60,304 bases of DNA from Aequoribacter sp003520285 (GTDB lineage: Bacteria; Pseudomonadota; Gammaproteobacteria; Pseudomonadales; Halieaceae). A program made the translations under genes and the position numbers. Location of the stretch: NCBI GenBank assembly GCA_963966765.1, contig CAXAAR010000003.1:1-60304 (forward strand), in the 5' to 3' direction. The notes beneath the pieces are model-generated. The model saw nothing but the letters and a program-made list of their open reading frames with translations, was not told the DNA's origin and searched no databases. Positions 26,125 through 35,416 of the stretch are shown in pieces. Position 1 is the stretch's first letter. Each line of letters opens with the position of its first letter.

Positions 26125-28440
26125 ATGAACCGAAAATTTACGGAAGACTATCTTGTCATCTGCGTAAGCGGTTTTTTTGGGGGCGTGGTGCTTGCTTCTA
26201 CTTGGGCGGATTTGTCGCTTTATCGTTTAGGTTTCACTGCCCTTATTCCCATTATTGTAATGATTCGCGTCGTCGCTATAAGGGCGGTGGGTTTATGTTT
26301 TTGTGCAGGTATTGCATGGATGTGGATTTTTGGTCATTTCGGGGTGCCCACCAGAATACCGGAGTCCTGTTTTAATACGAATGTTGCTGCTCAGGCGAGG
26401 GTGGCTGATTTTCCTGAAGTATACGCGGGCTTTAATGATCTCAGATTGCAACGTGTCGAGCTTGAACTCGCCAGTTTAGATCGTGACGAGTGCCAGCTAA
26501 TACAGCGGGCGCGAGTATTCTATGATGGTGAAATTCCCCTGCGATTGGGGCAGGTATTGACCTTAGAGATGGTTCTTAAACGTGAATCGGGGTTGGCAAA
26601 TTTTGCTCCCGATGCGAGCGCAGCAAATAGCGCAGTCGATCGCCGGTTTGTACGCGGCTCGGTGACTAGACTTGTCTCTGTCGTCGATGCTCCGACTCGC
26701 TTCGAGTTTTGGCGGGAGCGTCTATCATCAGCCGTTCAGCAGCATCCCAGGCTGAGCGACGCGACCAAAGGTCTGATTGGCGCGCTGTTGGTTGCTGATA
26801 AACGCTATTTGCCAGAATCTCTTGCACGCGTGACGCGCGAGTTGGGTATTGGACACTTATTGGTGGTTTCAGGACTTCATATCAGCTTAGTGGGCGCTGG
26901 CAGTCTTTGGCTGGCGCGACTCGTTGTATACCCCTTGAGTTGGTGGCTTTGGCCGCAAGCGATACGCGTCATGGCGGGCTTGATCGGTTTATTGGCTGCA
27001 TCTTCTTATGCTGGTTTGGCGGGGTTTTCACTCCCAACGCAGCGCGCGTTACTTGCCTTTTCAATTTGGTGGATAGTTCATATTCTGGGTCGCGGTAGCT
27101 ATCGATTTAGGGTCTTCGCCCTGGTCCTACTGACGCTGGTGGTTGTTAATCCACTCATCGTTCTGAGTGTGAGCTTTTGGATGAGTTTTACGGCAGTATT
27201 TGGGGTGCTCTGGGTACTTCAAGCGAGTCTAACAGGGCCGCAAGACACTTCATTGTTGCGCACGCAGACACTCATTTGTGTGCTGTTGGCCCCCTTGATG
27301 ACACATACTTTTTTGGGGTTCTCTCCCGCATCAATTCCAGCAAACATCGTCGCTATTCCTGTGGCTACTTTCTGTTGGGTACCCCTCACACTATTGGGTG
27401 GTTTGTTTTCTATACTGGGCTTCGGTGAGCTGAGTGACCTATGCTGGCGCCTGGTTGGATTCACCGTTGATCTTATAATGAATCATGGTGTTCCATTACT
27501 ACCAAACGAGCTTTTAATGCCGATGGCTTTGCCGTGGTATTCCGCGGCGATCCTTACTTTGACGGTGATGCTGTGTCTGTTGCCTGTGGGAAGTTTTCGG
27601 CGATCAGGTATGCTCGCATCGGGTGGTCTGTTGTTCGCTCTGACTCTGTTAACACCGCCAAAGTCAGGTGCAAAATTGACTGTATTTGACGTGGGTCAGG
27701 GCTCTTCAGCGTTGTTTGAGGCAGATGGCCGGCGGCTTCTATTTGACCTTGGGGGCGGTATACCCGAGGTTTTCTACCGATTCGATAACAGTGTTTATCC
27801 CTATTTACTCAAGCATCGCATTGACCATGTGGATACCGTGGCGGTAAGCCATGATGACTTTGATCACAGCGGCGGGGCGGACTCGAGTCGGTTTTACCTG
27901 ACGTGGGACCAATGGATCAGCCCTGATCCAATGAGACCCGGCTCACAGCCATGCCGAACCGGGCGGGTTGAACGCTGGTCTGAACAGGTTCAGTTGAGCT
28001 GGTTGTCGGGTCTTCCCGCGAGCAGTATGAGTAGTGATAACGACAGGTCGTGCGTGATCAAAATAGAAGCCTATGGGCGTAGCATACTCATTACTGGAGA
28101 TATCGGTAAACAGCACGAACGCGAGTTGGTTCGCTATTGGCGAGAGGAATTAAGGGCCGACTTCTTGGTGGTCGGACACCATGGCTCGAATACGTCGACG
28201 GGCGCTACCTTTTTGAAATGGGTTCAACCTGACTACGCCATTATCTCGGCCGGATTTCAGAACCCATTCAATCATCCTAGTGCAGAGGTTTTGGCTCGGC
28301 TTGAGGCGGTTAACAGTCAAATTCTTAACACGGCTGATACGGGTGCGTTGCAGTTTGAGTGGGAAGATACGAAGGCCTTGCAGACGCTCATTTCCCGACG
28401 AGACTGGGCGCGATTTTGGCAGCGCAATTATTCCGACTAA
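26125..28440 (+). CDS. comEC: DNA internalisation channel ComEC/Rec2
   Basis: A 771-residue inner-membrane protein for natural transformation. It has an N-terminal DUF4131-type region, a Competence domain with multiple helices (about 215-500, including HLLVVSGLHISLVGAG), and a C-terminal metallo-beta-lactamase-like domain from about residue 517 (FDVGQGSSALFE). That domain has SHDDFDHSGG near 575 and GHHGSNTSTG. ComEC carries single-stranded DNA into the cytoplasm. All domains look intact, which suggests the host keeps at least this part of competence. Confidence 0.94.
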   Translation: MNRKFTEDYLVICVSGFFGGVVLASTWADLSLYRLGFTALIPIIVMIRVVAIRAVGLCFCAGIAWMWIFGHFGVPTRIPESCFNTNVAAQARVADFPEVYAGFNDLRLQRVELELASLDRDECQLIQRARVFYDGEIPLRLGQVLTLEMVLKRESGLANFAPDASAANSAVDRRFVRGSVTRLVSVVDAPTRFEFWRERLSSAVQQHPRLSDATKGLIGALLVADKRYLPESLARVTRELGIGHLLVVSGLHISLVGAGSLWLARLVVYPLSWWLWPQAIRVMAGLIGLLAASSYAGLAGFSLPTQRALLAFSIWWIVHILGRGSYRFRVFALVLLTLVVVNPLIVLSVSFWMSFTAVFGVLWVLQASLTGPQDTSLLRTQTLICVLLAPLMTHTFLGFSPASIPANIVAIPVATFCWVPLTLLGGLFSILGFGELSDLCWRLVGFTVDLIMNHGVPLLPNELLMPMALPWYSAAILTLTVMLCLLPVGSFRRSGMLASGGLLFALTLLTPPKSGAKLTVFDVGQGSSALFEADGRRLLFDLGGGIPEVFYRFDNSVYPYLLKHRIDHVDTVAVSHDDFDHSGGADSSRFYLTWDQWISPDPMRPGSQPCRTGRVERWSEQVQLSWLSGLPASSMSSDNDRSCVIKIEAYGRSILITGDIGKQHERELVRYWREELRADFLVVGHHGSNTSTGATFLKWVQPDYAIISAGFQNPFNHPSAEVLARLEAVNSQILNTADTGALQFEWEDTKALQTLISRRDWARFWQRNYSD

Positions 28441-28445
28441 TTGCG

Positions 28446-28473
28446 TTGTGAGCCCAGTGTTCGTAGGTATAAT
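28446..28473 (+). promoter_or_regulatory. Sigma-70 type promoter upstream of exbB
   Basis: The -35 TTGTGA (28446-28451), a 16-base spacer and a perfect -10 TATAAT (28468-28473) end 24 bases before the exbB ATG. An AAGGAG ribosome site lies in between. This suggests that exbB-exbD-lpxK-kdsB can be transcribed separately from comEC. Confidence 0.6.
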
Positions 28474-28496
28474 GAAGCTATCGCTAAGGAGTCGCT

Positions 28497-29132
28497 ATGC
28501 TAGAAATCGTTGCCTCGGGTGGCTGGTTAATGCTCCCTATTTTGCTCTCTTCTGTCGTTGCGCTGGCGATTTGCATCGAGCGATTAGTCGCTCTTAAAGC
28601 GACTAAGATAGCACCTGAGGGGCTGGTCCAAACACTATTTCAACAGATCAAAGAGGGCAAAATGAGCGGCTCGAAGCTCCGAGCGCTCAGTGGATCGAGT
28701 CCTTTGGGACACGTATTAGCGGCCGGGCTCCTGAATGCTAAGGGGGGGCGCGAAGCAATGAAAGAGAGTATCCGTGACGCTGGCAGCCAAGTCGTGCACG
28801 AGCTTGAGCGCTTTTTGAACACTCTTGGGACCATTGCTATGGTGACGCCATTACTTGGGCTACTCGGTACCGTGATTGGTATGATTTCAGTGTTCACAGA
28901 GATCGTGACTCAGGGTACGGGCAACGCGGCGGGTCTTGCGGGGGGTATCTCACAGGCCTTGATAACAACCGCGGCGGGCTTAACCGTTGCGATCCCATCG
29001 CTGGTCATGCACCGGTACTTGCATGGTCGAGTCGATGCAATCGTTGTTCGAATGGAGCGCGATGCCAATCAGTTGGTTGAGGCACTGGAAACGAAAGGGA
29101 CTTCAACATTTCCTGCCGAGGTCGGACAGTGA
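28497..29132 (+). CDS. exbB: MotA/TolQ/ExbB-type proton channel protein
   Basis: A 211-residue inner-membrane protein with three helices: about 7-30, then a pair after the large cytoplasmic loop (TLGTIAMVTPLLGLLGTVIG and ALITTAAGLTVAIPSLVMH). These are the pore motifs of ExbB/TolQ. With the ExbD-type protein it uses the proton gradient to drive TonB- or Tol-like machinery. This position between comEC and lpxK is also seen in pseudomonads. It overlaps exbD by 4 bases. Confidence 0.9.
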   Translation: MLEIVASGGWLMLPILLSSVVALAICIERLVALKATKIAPEGLVQTLFQQIKEGKMSGSKLRALSGSSPLGHVLAAGLLNAKGGREAMKESIRDAGSQVVHELERFLNTLGTIAMVTPLLGLLGTVIGMISVFTEIVTQGTGNAAGLAGGISQALITTAAGLTVAIPSLVMHRYLHGRVDAIVVRMERDANQLVEALETKGTSTFPAEVGQ

Positions 29133-29545
29133 AGTTTGTAAGGCGCGCGCGATTACCCGTAGACGCTAATTTAACACCACTCATCGATGTGGTTTTTTTA
29201 CTCCTCATCTTCTTTATGGTGTCGACCTCGTTTACTCAGCAAACAGAATTAACCTTAGCTCTCCCGACTGCTTCCGGTGAGCCACAGGACATTGTTCCCG
29301 ATTTGCTCGAGTTGGTTGTGTCGCGCGATGGGAACTATCGCCTGAACGGTTTTTCGGTGCCGGATGCCAGCGTGGAGTCAGTCAAGAATGCCTTGTATCG
29401 GGTTTCTAAAGGCGATACGACATTGCCGCTTGCCATCGTGGCTGATGCAAACGCCACCCATCAGTCTGTCGTGGCCGCGCTTGATGCGGCGGGGCAGCTT
29501 GGGTTTTCTAAGTTGAGTATTGCGACATTGGCACCGGAGGGCTAG
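29129..29545 (+). CDS. exbD: ExbD/TolR-family protein
   Basis: A 138-residue protein with one N-terminal helix containing the proton-relay Asp in NLTPLIDVVFLLLIFFMVS, then a periplasmic domain. It starts at GTG, overlapping the exbB stop (GTGA). It is the expected stator partner of the upstream gene. It may serve the TonB receptors in this genome, but that link is inference; no tonB gene is in the window. Confidence 0.9.
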   Translation: MKFVRRARLPVDANLTPLIDVVFLLLIFFMVSTSFTQQTELTLALPTASGEPQDIVPDLLELVVSRDGNYRLNGFSVPDASVESVKNALYRVSKGDTTLPLAIVADANATHQSVVAALDAAGQLGFSKLSIATLAPEG

Positions 29546-29546
29546 G

Positions 29547-30536
29547 GTGTCCCGCTCCCTCGTCTTATTCAAAGCCCGCCTCGAACGCTTTCTTACGCAA
29601 CGGTGGTATGCGCAATCGCCCGGAGTGCTCTGGCTTCTTTGGCCGCTAGAGTGGATCTATCGCGCTGTGATTTGGATGCATTTAAGACACTTACCTGAGA
29701 AAGAGAGTGTGCCACCGTGTATCGTGGTGGGTAACATCACAGTTGGAGGTACGGGCAAGACGCCCTTCGTTATTGCGCTGACACTATGGTTACGGGGTCA
29801 GGGTTTACAAGTCGGAGTGGTATCTCGTGGTTATGGTCGCACAGCCCGAACACCGGTCGAGGTCAGCCAGCAAACATCGGCAGAAGAGGCGGGTGATGAG
29901 CCGCTCTTGATTCATCAAGCCAGCGGCGCGATTGTGATGGTAGATGAGGATCGTGCCCGCGCGTGCTCGGCTTTGGCTGGGCGCGTTGATGTGGTGGTGT
30001 CAGACGACGGTTTACAGCACCACGCGATGGCTCGCAGTATAGAAATTGTGCTGGTTGATGCCGAGCGGCGTTTGGGCAATGGGCATTGTCTGCCAGTCGG
30101 GCCCTTGCGACAACCGGTGGCACGCTTGAAGTCTGTCGACTACGAAGTTTTGCGCGCTAGTCAAGCAAGTTCTGAGTGCGCATACTTGCGACCCATAGGA
30201 TTTACGAGGCTTGGTGATCAGCAGCAACGCTCCATCGCTGAAATGCAAGTGACTAGCCCCACGATTCATGTTGTAACAGCGATAGCAGCGCCAGAACGCC
30301 TTCGCTCAGACCTAGAAGATCTCGGCTTTAAAGTAAAGTTGCGATCGTTTGCGGATCATCACCAATTCAGCTTGACTGATTTTGAGGGGCTTGCTGATAA
30401 CGCTATCGTGGTCACTGGCAAAGACTCGGTAAAATTGCCTGCCGAATTAAGTAACTGTTGGGTGTACCAGGTTGAAATGCAAATCCCTGAGCCTGTGCTG
30501 CAGTCTTTGTGGACTCAATTGAAGGAATTATTGTGA
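29547..30536 (+). CDS. lpxK: Tetraacyldisaccharide 4'-kinase
   Basis: A 329-residue lipid A kinase that phosphorylates the 4' position of the disaccharide precursor at the inner membrane. It has an N-terminal membrane-associated helix and the P-loop VVGNITVGGTGKTPFV, followed by GVVSRGYGR and VVVSDDGLQHH, all LpxK signatures. The GTG at 29547 is chosen because GGAGGG lies 6 bases before it; an upstream ATG at 29520 has no such site. It overlaps kdsB by 4 bases. Confidence 0.94.
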   Translation: MSRSLVLFKARLERFLTQRWYAQSPGVLWLLWPLEWIYRAVIWMHLRHLPEKESVPPCIVVGNITVGGTGKTPFVIALTLWLRGQGLQVGVVSRGYGRTARTPVEVSQQTSAEEAGDEPLLIHQASGAIVMVDEDRARACSALAGRVDVVVSDDGLQHHAMARSIEIVLVDAERRLGNGHCLPVGPLRQPVARLKSVDYEVLRASQASSECAYLRPIGFTRLGDQQQRSIAEMQVTSPTIHVVTAIAAPERLRSDLEDLGFKVKLRSFADHHQFSLTDFEGLADNAIVVTGKDSVKLPAELSNCWVYQVEMQIPEPVLQSLWTQLKELL

Positions 30537-31285
30537 CCTATACCGTCATCATACCTGCGCGATTCGCATCGACTCGACTGCCTGGGAAGCCTCTGGCGGA
30601 ATTGGCGGGGCGTCCTATGATCGAACATGTCTGGCAGAGAGCACTCGCAAGCACGGCGCAACGTGTCATTATTGCAACGGATGATCAGCGTGTGTTCCAG
30701 GTTTGCCAAGATTTTGGTGCCGAGGTCTGCATGACTCGCACTGAGCATGAATCTGGCACTGATCGGCTCGCAGAAGTCGTGGAATTGATGCAGCTGCCGA
30801 GTGATGCTGTTGTGGTTAATGTGCAGGGTGATGAGCCGCTTATACCAGCCGCTGTCATTGAACAAGTGGCTACCAATCTCAAGAATACGCCCGCTGCGGG
30901 CATGGCGACTCTGTGCGAGCGGATCACGCATCGAGCGGATGTTCTAAATCCCAACGTGGTGAAAGTGGTATTCAATGCTCAGCATCAGGCCTTGTACTTT
31001 AGTCGTTCTGTGATTCCGTTTCCCAGGGATACAGAGGTGACTGATGCCGTCGTTGCGCGCTCAGATTGGTATCGGCACTTGGGTATCTACGCCTATCGTG
31101 TGAGTACTTTGAGAGCCTTCACAGCCTGGCCTATGGCCGATTTAGAGGCACTAGAAAAGCTCGAGCAGTTACGAGCGCTATATCAGGGGATACAGATTCA
31201 CGTAGAGCCGGCCTGCGCCGAGGTACCCGGCGGGGTCGATACACCTGAAGACCTAGCGTATGTCAGTGCTTTACTGGGTGGTTGA
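30533..31285 (+). CDS. kdsB: 3-deoxy-manno-octulosonate cytidylyltransferase
   Basis: A 250-residue enzyme that activates Kdo with CTP for LPS core synthesis. Motifs are IPARFASTRLPGKPL at the N-terminus, NVQGDEPLIP in the middle and HLGIYAYR near residue 190. The GTG at 30533 overlaps the lpxK stop (GTGA) and gives the standard N-terminus; an earlier in-frame ATG at 30509 lies inside lpxK. LpxK and KdsB act in the same pathway, so coupling makes sense. Confidence 0.96.
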   Translation: MTYTVIIPARFASTRLPGKPLAELAGRPMIEHVWQRALASTAQRVIIATDDQRVFQVCQDFGAEVCMTRTEHESGTDRLAEVVELMQLPSDAVVVNVQGDEPLIPAAVIEQVATNLKNTPAAGMATLCERITHRADVLNPNVVKVVFNAQHQALYFSRSVIPFPRDTEVTDAVVARSDWYRHLGIYAYRVSTLRAFTAWPMADLEALEKLEQLRALYQGIQIHVEPACAEVPGGVDTPEDLAYVSALLGG

Positions 31286-31290
31286 TTAAC

Positions 31291-32322
31291 ATGCGAGTGC
31301 AATCGCAGTTTAGTCTGCTCGACTATAATACCTTGCGCGTTCCGAGCATGGCCGAGCATTGGGTCGAAGTGGGTACGCTCAAAGACTGGTCTGCGGCCAT
31401 CGACATGTCTCGGGAGCAAGGTTGGTCTCCTACCATCTTGGCGGGCGGAAGCAATGTCGTTCTCAAAGATGACTTGTCGGGCCTTGTCATTCATCCAATA
31501 GATGATTCGGTCGTGTGCCTAGAAGAATCGTCGACCGATGTTTTGGTTGAAGTCGGCGCGGGTGCCTCATGGGACTGGTGGGTTCGGTACAGTGTGTCTC
31601 AAGGTTGGTATGGTCTCGAGCATCTGGTGTCTATACCGGGATCTTGCGGTGCAGCGCCGGTTCAAAACATTGGCGCCTATGGTGTGGAAGTAGCCAGTTT
31701 TATCGACTCAGTTCACTGCATCGATCTGCAATCGGGACGAATGAGAGAGCTTCCCCGCGACGAGTGCGACTTCGAATATCGGCATTCGGTGTTCAAAGCC
31801 GAGGCTGCTCAATGGGGGATCACTCATGTCCGCTTTCGGTTATTGAAGCAGAGTCAGCTCAAGACTCAATACCAAGAAGTAGCGAATTGGCTTACTACTC
31901 ACAATTGCCTCAACCCCGAGCCCTCCGACGTGCTGCGAGCTGTGGCCTCTATTCGTGCGACCAAGCTTCCCGACGTGGTGCAGTATCCGAATGTAGGAAG
32001 TTTTTTTAAGAATCCTGTGGTGACTCAAGCTACGGTAGCAAAGTTGGTTGAGATTTTGCCGAGCTTACCTGTTTACGCACTGGACAATGGCGTTACCAAA
32101 TTATCGGCTGCCTATTTGATCGAAGCTCTGGGTTTAAAGGGATTGCGTTATCGTGGCTGCCAAGTCAGCGAGCAACACGCCCTGGTGCTTATTAATACCC
32201 AGTCCGGTCGGGGTGATCACTGTCTTGAGTTGGCACAAAGAGTCTCTGATACAGTGTATGAGCAGTTTGGCGTTGTGTTAGAACGAGAGCCAAGTATTCT
32301 GGGAACTAGCCGTGACTTTTGA
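31291..32322 (+). CDS. murB: UDP-N-acetylenolpyruvoylglucosamine reductase
   Basis: A 343-residue FAD enzyme that makes UDP-MurNAc for peptidoglycan. It is a type I MurB: FAD-binding ILAGGSNVVLKDD, the EYRHSVFK loop, and the proton-donor Ser in VGSFFKNPV. The ATG at 31291 is preferred over an in-frame TTG at 31282 that overlaps the kdsB stop. The 3' end overlaps uvrC by 11 bases. Confidence 0.95.
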   Translation: MRVQSQFSLLDYNTLRVPSMAEHWVEVGTLKDWSAAIDMSREQGWSPTILAGGSNVVLKDDLSGLVIHPIDDSVVCLEESSTDVLVEVGAGASWDWWVRYSVSQGWYGLEHLVSIPGSCGAAPVQNIGAYGVEVASFIDSVHCIDLQSGRMRELPRDECDFEYRHSVFKAEAAQWGITHVRFRLLKQSQLKTQYQEVANWLTTHNCLNPEPSDVLRAVASIRATKLPDVVQYPNVGSFFKNPVVTQATVAKLVEILPSLPVYALDNGVTKLSAAYLIEALGLKGLRYRGCQVSEQHALVLINTQSGRGDHCLELAQRVSDTVYEQFGVVLEREPSILGTSRDF

Positions 32323-34129
32323 GGCTGAGTCTTTCCTGAAACAGCTCACTCGCCGCTCAGGTGTTTATCAGATGATGGGCGCAGATGGCGAGGTACTGTA
32401 TGTTGGCAAAGCCAAAAATCTGAAGTCGCGGGTCACGAGTTATTTTCGCAGTGCGGGTCTGACCACCAAGACCATTGCACTGGTCAATCGCATAAATGAT
32501 ATCCAAGTGACGGTAACATCGACAGAGGTCGATGCCTTGTTGCTTGAACATAATCTGATCAAGGAACACCGCCCACCCTATAACGTGTTGTTGAAAGACG
32601 ATAAGTCTTACCCTTACATTTTTTTGAGTAGCCAAGATCAGTTTCCGCGCCTCTCGCTCCAGCGGGGGACAAAGCGCAAAAAAGGTCTTTATTTCGGGCC
32701 CTATCCCAGCTCCGGGGCAGTCCGGGAATCGCTGCATTTTTTGCAGAAAACCTTCCGGGTGCGTCAGTGTGAAGACGCCTATTTTCGGAATCGATCTCGA
32801 CCGTGTTTGCAGCATCAGATCGGCCGATGCACGGCGCCTTGCGTAAAAGGCTATGTCAGCGAAGCTGATTATTCGGAACAAGTGGAGGCGACCAAACTAT
32901 TTTTAGAGGGCAAGTCGCAGGAGCTCATTCGCAAGCTAGCCGACGACATGGAGGCAGCTGCGGCTGATCTTGCGTTCGAGCGCGCAGCAGTTTTACGCGA
33001 TCAGTTGGGGCATATTCAGCAGGTGCAATCCTCTCAAGGTATCGAGGGTGTTAGTGGCGACCTCGATATTGTTGCTTGCCAAGCGCGTCATGGTAAGGCT
33101 TGCGTGCACGTCTTATTCGTTCGCGAGGGTCGTGTGATAGGTAGTCGTAGTTACTATCCCTCACTGGCATTAGATGACAGTGCAGGCTCGACTTTATCTG
33201 CCTTTATCCCCCAGTTCTATTTGAATACTGATCGACCGATACCGAGTGAGATCATCCTCTCGGAGCCTCTAATAGACTCGGAATCACTTGAACAGCTCTT
33301 GGAGTCGAGCAGCGGTCACGTCGTCAAGTTGCGCGCTTCGGTGCGTCAAGCGCGAGCCCGCTGGTTAGAGCTCGCGGTGCAAACAGCCGATACCAATTTA
33401 ATGGCACGTCTTGAAGCCAAAGAAACGACCAGAAAGCGGCTTGTTGCCCTGCAGGCGGCGCTTCAGTTAGAAGCCTTGCCTAAGCGGATCGAGTGCTTTG
33501 ATATCAGTCACAGTAGTGGTGCGCAAACGGTGGCCTCGTGCGTGGTATTTGATGAAAACGGCGTGAAAAAATCGGATTATCGGAAGTTTAATATTGAGGA
33601 TATTACGCCTGGCGATGACTACGCGGCGATGCAGCAGGCCTTATCAAGAAGATTTACCCGGTTAGTGCAGGGCGAGGGGATTCAGCCTGACGTGTTGTTG
33701 ATTGATGGGGGAAAAGGGCAGGTTGGGCAGGCCGTTGGTGTGTTAAGTGAGCTTGGTATTACCGGTATTAAAGTCGTTGGTGTGGCGAAAGGCACGACGC
33801 GCAAGGCAGGTTTCGAAACCCTACTGGACGGAGCGAGTGGGCGAGAATGGCCATTAAAAAGCGATGACCCCGCCTTACATCTGATACAGTACATTCGCGA
33901 CGAGTCGCACCGATTTGCTATTACGGGTCACCGTGCGAGGCGCGCGAAACAACACCAGTCTATCCTGGAATCCATTCCCGGAGTCGGAGTGAAGCGACGC
34001 AGAGATCTACTGCGCCATTTTGGGAGTGCTCAGGGCGTGCGGGGTGCGAGCGTCACCGAGTTAGGCAAAGTGACCGGCATCAGCCACACTCTAGCTGAAC
34101 ATATTTATGACTATTTGAAAGGTGAGTAA
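32312..34129 (+). CDS. uvrC: Excinuclease ABC subunit C
   Basis: A 605-residue nucleotide-excision-repair nuclease. The GIY-YIG domain (SGVYQMMG ... VLYVGKAKNLKSRV) makes the 3' cut. It is followed by the Cys-containing linker CLQHQIGRCTAPC, a UVR domain near 205-240 that contacts UvrB, the RNase H-like endonuclease domain (ECFDISHSSGA, LLIDGGKGQV), and C-terminal helix-hairpin-helix motifs (SIPGVGVKRRRDLLRHFGS). It starts at GTG inside the end of murB. No SOS box is visible upstream. Confidence 0.97.
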   Translation: MTFEAESFLKQLTRRSGVYQMMGADGEVLYVGKAKNLKSRVTSYFRSAGLTTKTIALVNRINDIQVTVTSTEVDALLLEHNLIKEHRPPYNVLLKDDKSYPYIFLSSQDQFPRLSLQRGTKRKKGLYFGPYPSSGAVRESLHFLQKTFRVRQCEDAYFRNRSRPCLQHQIGRCTAPCVKGYVSEADYSEQVEATKLFLEGKSQELIRKLADDMEAAAADLAFERAAVLRDQLGHIQQVQSSQGIEGVSGDLDIVACQARHGKACVHVLFVREGRVIGSRSYYPSLALDDSAGSTLSAFIPQFYLNTDRPIPSEIILSEPLIDSESLEQLLESSSGHVVKLRASVRQARARWLELAVQTADTNLMARLEAKETTRKRLVALQAALQLEALPKRIECFDISHSSGAQTVASCVVFDENGVKKSDYRKFNIEDITPGDDYAAMQQALSRRFTRLVQGEGIQPDVLLIDGGKGQVGQAVGVLSELGITGIKVVGVAKGTTRKAGFETLLDGASGREWPLKSDDPALHLIQYIRDESHRFAITGHRARRAKQHQSILESIPGVGVKRRRDLLRHFGSAQGVRGASVTELGKVTGISHTLAEHIYDYLKGE

Positions 34130-34134
34130 CTACA

Positions 34135-34695
34135 TTGATTGTTAATTGGCCGAACAGCTTGACCTTGCTTCGCGTGGCACTGATTCCTATCTTGGTGCTG
34201 GTTTTTTTCTCCGACTTGGAGTTGCGGTTCGAGTTGGCATCACTGATTTTTATTGTGGCCGCTTTAACGGATTGGCTCGATGGATATTTGGCAAGACGAC
34301 TCGACCAAACAACTTCATTTGGCGCCTTTCTCGACCCGGTAGCCGACAAGCTCATGGTGACGGTAGCGATCATTTTATTGATTCATCAGCAGCAGTCGAG
34401 CCTGTTTACGGTGGCTGGTTGTATCATTGTGGCCCGAGAAATTCTGGTGTCAGCCTTGCGCGAATGGATGTCCGAGATAGGTCAGCGCACTTCGGTCAGG
34501 GTGTCATGGCTAGGCAAGCTCAAAACTACGGTGCAAATGACCGCTATGATCGTTCTTCTCGCCTTAGATCCCATCGAAGGGTCCGTGATGCTGTATTTAC
34601 TCGGTTATGCGTTGTTCATGTTGGCGGCGCTACTGACGATTTGGTCGATGTGTCTTTATTTACTTGCGGCGCGTCGAGCCATGGCCAACCGTTAG
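34135..34695 (+). CDS. pgsA: Phosphatidylglycerophosphate synthase
   Basis: A 186-residue membrane enzyme that joins glycerol-3-phosphate to CDP-diacylglycerol in phosphatidylglycerol synthesis. The CDP-alcohol phosphotransferase motif is complete: DGYLARRLDQTTSFGAFLD followed by PVAD. It starts at TTG 5 bases after uvrC; uvrC-pgsA pairs are common in gammaproteobacteria. tRNA genes usually follow pgsA, and here tRNA-Cys does. Confidence 0.95.
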   Translation: MIVNWPNSLTLLRVALIPILVLVFFSDLELRFELASLIFIVAALTDWLDGYLARRLDQTTSFGAFLDPVADKLMVTVAIILLIHQQQSSLFTVAGCIIVAREILVSALREWMSEIGQRTSVRVSWLGKLKTTVQMTAMIVLLALDPIEGSVMLYLLGYALFMLAALLTIWSMCLYLLAARRAMANR

Positions 34696-34832
34696 AGACA
34701 CCGAGTCTGCAAGTGCACTCATTAAAAAGATCGATGACGCCCCGGTTTAACTATGAAATTGAGACTCGCCACCGCTGTGTGAACGCGTCCGTCCTGAGGC
34801 ACTTGAGGTCAAGTAAAAAGTGAGGCATGCGG

Positions 34833-34861
34833 GTGACAAATAAAGACGTGTCGGGTATAGT
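34833..34861 (+). promoter_or_regulatory. Sigma-70 promoter of tRNA-Cys
   Basis: The -35 GTGACA (34833-34838, 5 of 6 consensus), a 17-base spacer and the -10 TATAGT (34856-34861, 5 of 6) lie about 68 bases before the tRNA. The rest of 34696-34929 shows no coding signal. Confidence 0.65.
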
Positions 34862-34929
34862 GCACGACCTCAAAGCGACACACCTCCTTAGCGCTTTGAT
34901 TGGCGACTCTTCGCGTCGCTAAACACCCA

Positions 34930-35003
34930 GGCTCGGTGGCAGAGTGGTGATGCAGCGGATTGCAAATCCGTCAACGCCGGTTCGATTCCGACCCGAGCCT
35001 CCA
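34930..35003 (+). tRNA. tRNA-Cys (anticodon GCA)
   Basis: A 74-base cloverleaf with acceptor GGCTCGG/CCGAGCC, discriminator T and encoded CCA. The T-loop is GGTTCGATTCC. The anticodon loop TTGCAAA contains GCA at 34962-34964, between stem arms GCGGA and TCCGT. A T-run follows at 35005-35010. Its 3' half is the attachment site of the genomic island, and insertion left the tRNA intact. Confidence 0.96.
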
Positions 35004-35006
35004 ATT
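34956..35006 (+). repeat. Island attachment repeat, tRNA side
   Basis: The tRNA-Cys 3' half plus three bases past CCA. It matches 53582-53632 at 50 of 51 positions, with a perfect 43-base run (34964-35006). The single mismatch is the C of the anticodon (A in the distal copy). Confidence 0.9.
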
Positions 35007-35050
35007 TTTTCTATATCTCTAGCGATAGTATCGATTAACATTGGTTCATC

Positions 35051-35069
35051 TTGAGACGATTTTGGGACA
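35051..35069 (+). repeat. Candidate integrase arm-type site, left
   Basis: TTGAGACGATTTTGGGACA matches TTGGGACGATTATGGGACA at 53428-53446 in 17 of 19 bases, in the same orientation. Each has two RGGAC/GAGAC-type half-repeats 11 bases apart. It lies between the attachment repeat and the integrase start, where arm sites are expected. Confidence 0.5.
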
Positions 35070-35108
35070 TCAATGATAGATTGGTGCCTTTTATCATCGG
35101 AGGACGGC

Positions 35109-35393
35109 ATGGCAACGATCACAAAACGTGGCAGAGGTTATCAAGTAAAAATTCGCAAGACTGATCCCTATGGCAAATTTCAGCAGATCAGTAGAGTTTT
35201 CCAACTCAGGCGTGATGCCGATCGATGGGCTAGAGAAACTGAAGCTTCTATTGATAGGGGGGATTATGGGAAGGTAAGCGAACGTATGTGGCTATCGTTA
35301 GTTGAGGACTACTTGACGGCGTATGGCGATTCTAGCGAAAAGGTTAGAGTACAAGATGTCGCTGCTCGACGAAAACATCTGATTAGTTTTTGA
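35109..35393 (+). pseudogene. Truncated tyrosine-recombinase integrase (N-terminal domain only)
   Basis: 94 residues starting MATITKRGRGYQVKIRK, the beta-rich arm-binding start common in tRNA-targeting phage or island integrases, followed by FQLRRDADRWARETEAS and the beginning of a core-binding helix (SLVEDYLTAYGD). Full enzymes have roughly 330-400 residues with a C-terminal R-H-R-Y catalytic domain; none of that is found downstream in any frame. The start ATG follows GGAGGA. Position and orientation just after the tRNA fit an island integrase that lost its 3' part by deletion. Confidence 0.75.
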
Positions 35394-35416
35394 CTATGCA
35401 GGATCAGCTGGCATCT

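Noticed and set aside
34146..34823. A 225-codon open frame overlapping pgsA
   Set aside because: It is a shifted frame of pgsA, which has the full CDP-alcohol phosphotransferase motif; the shifted product shows no domain.
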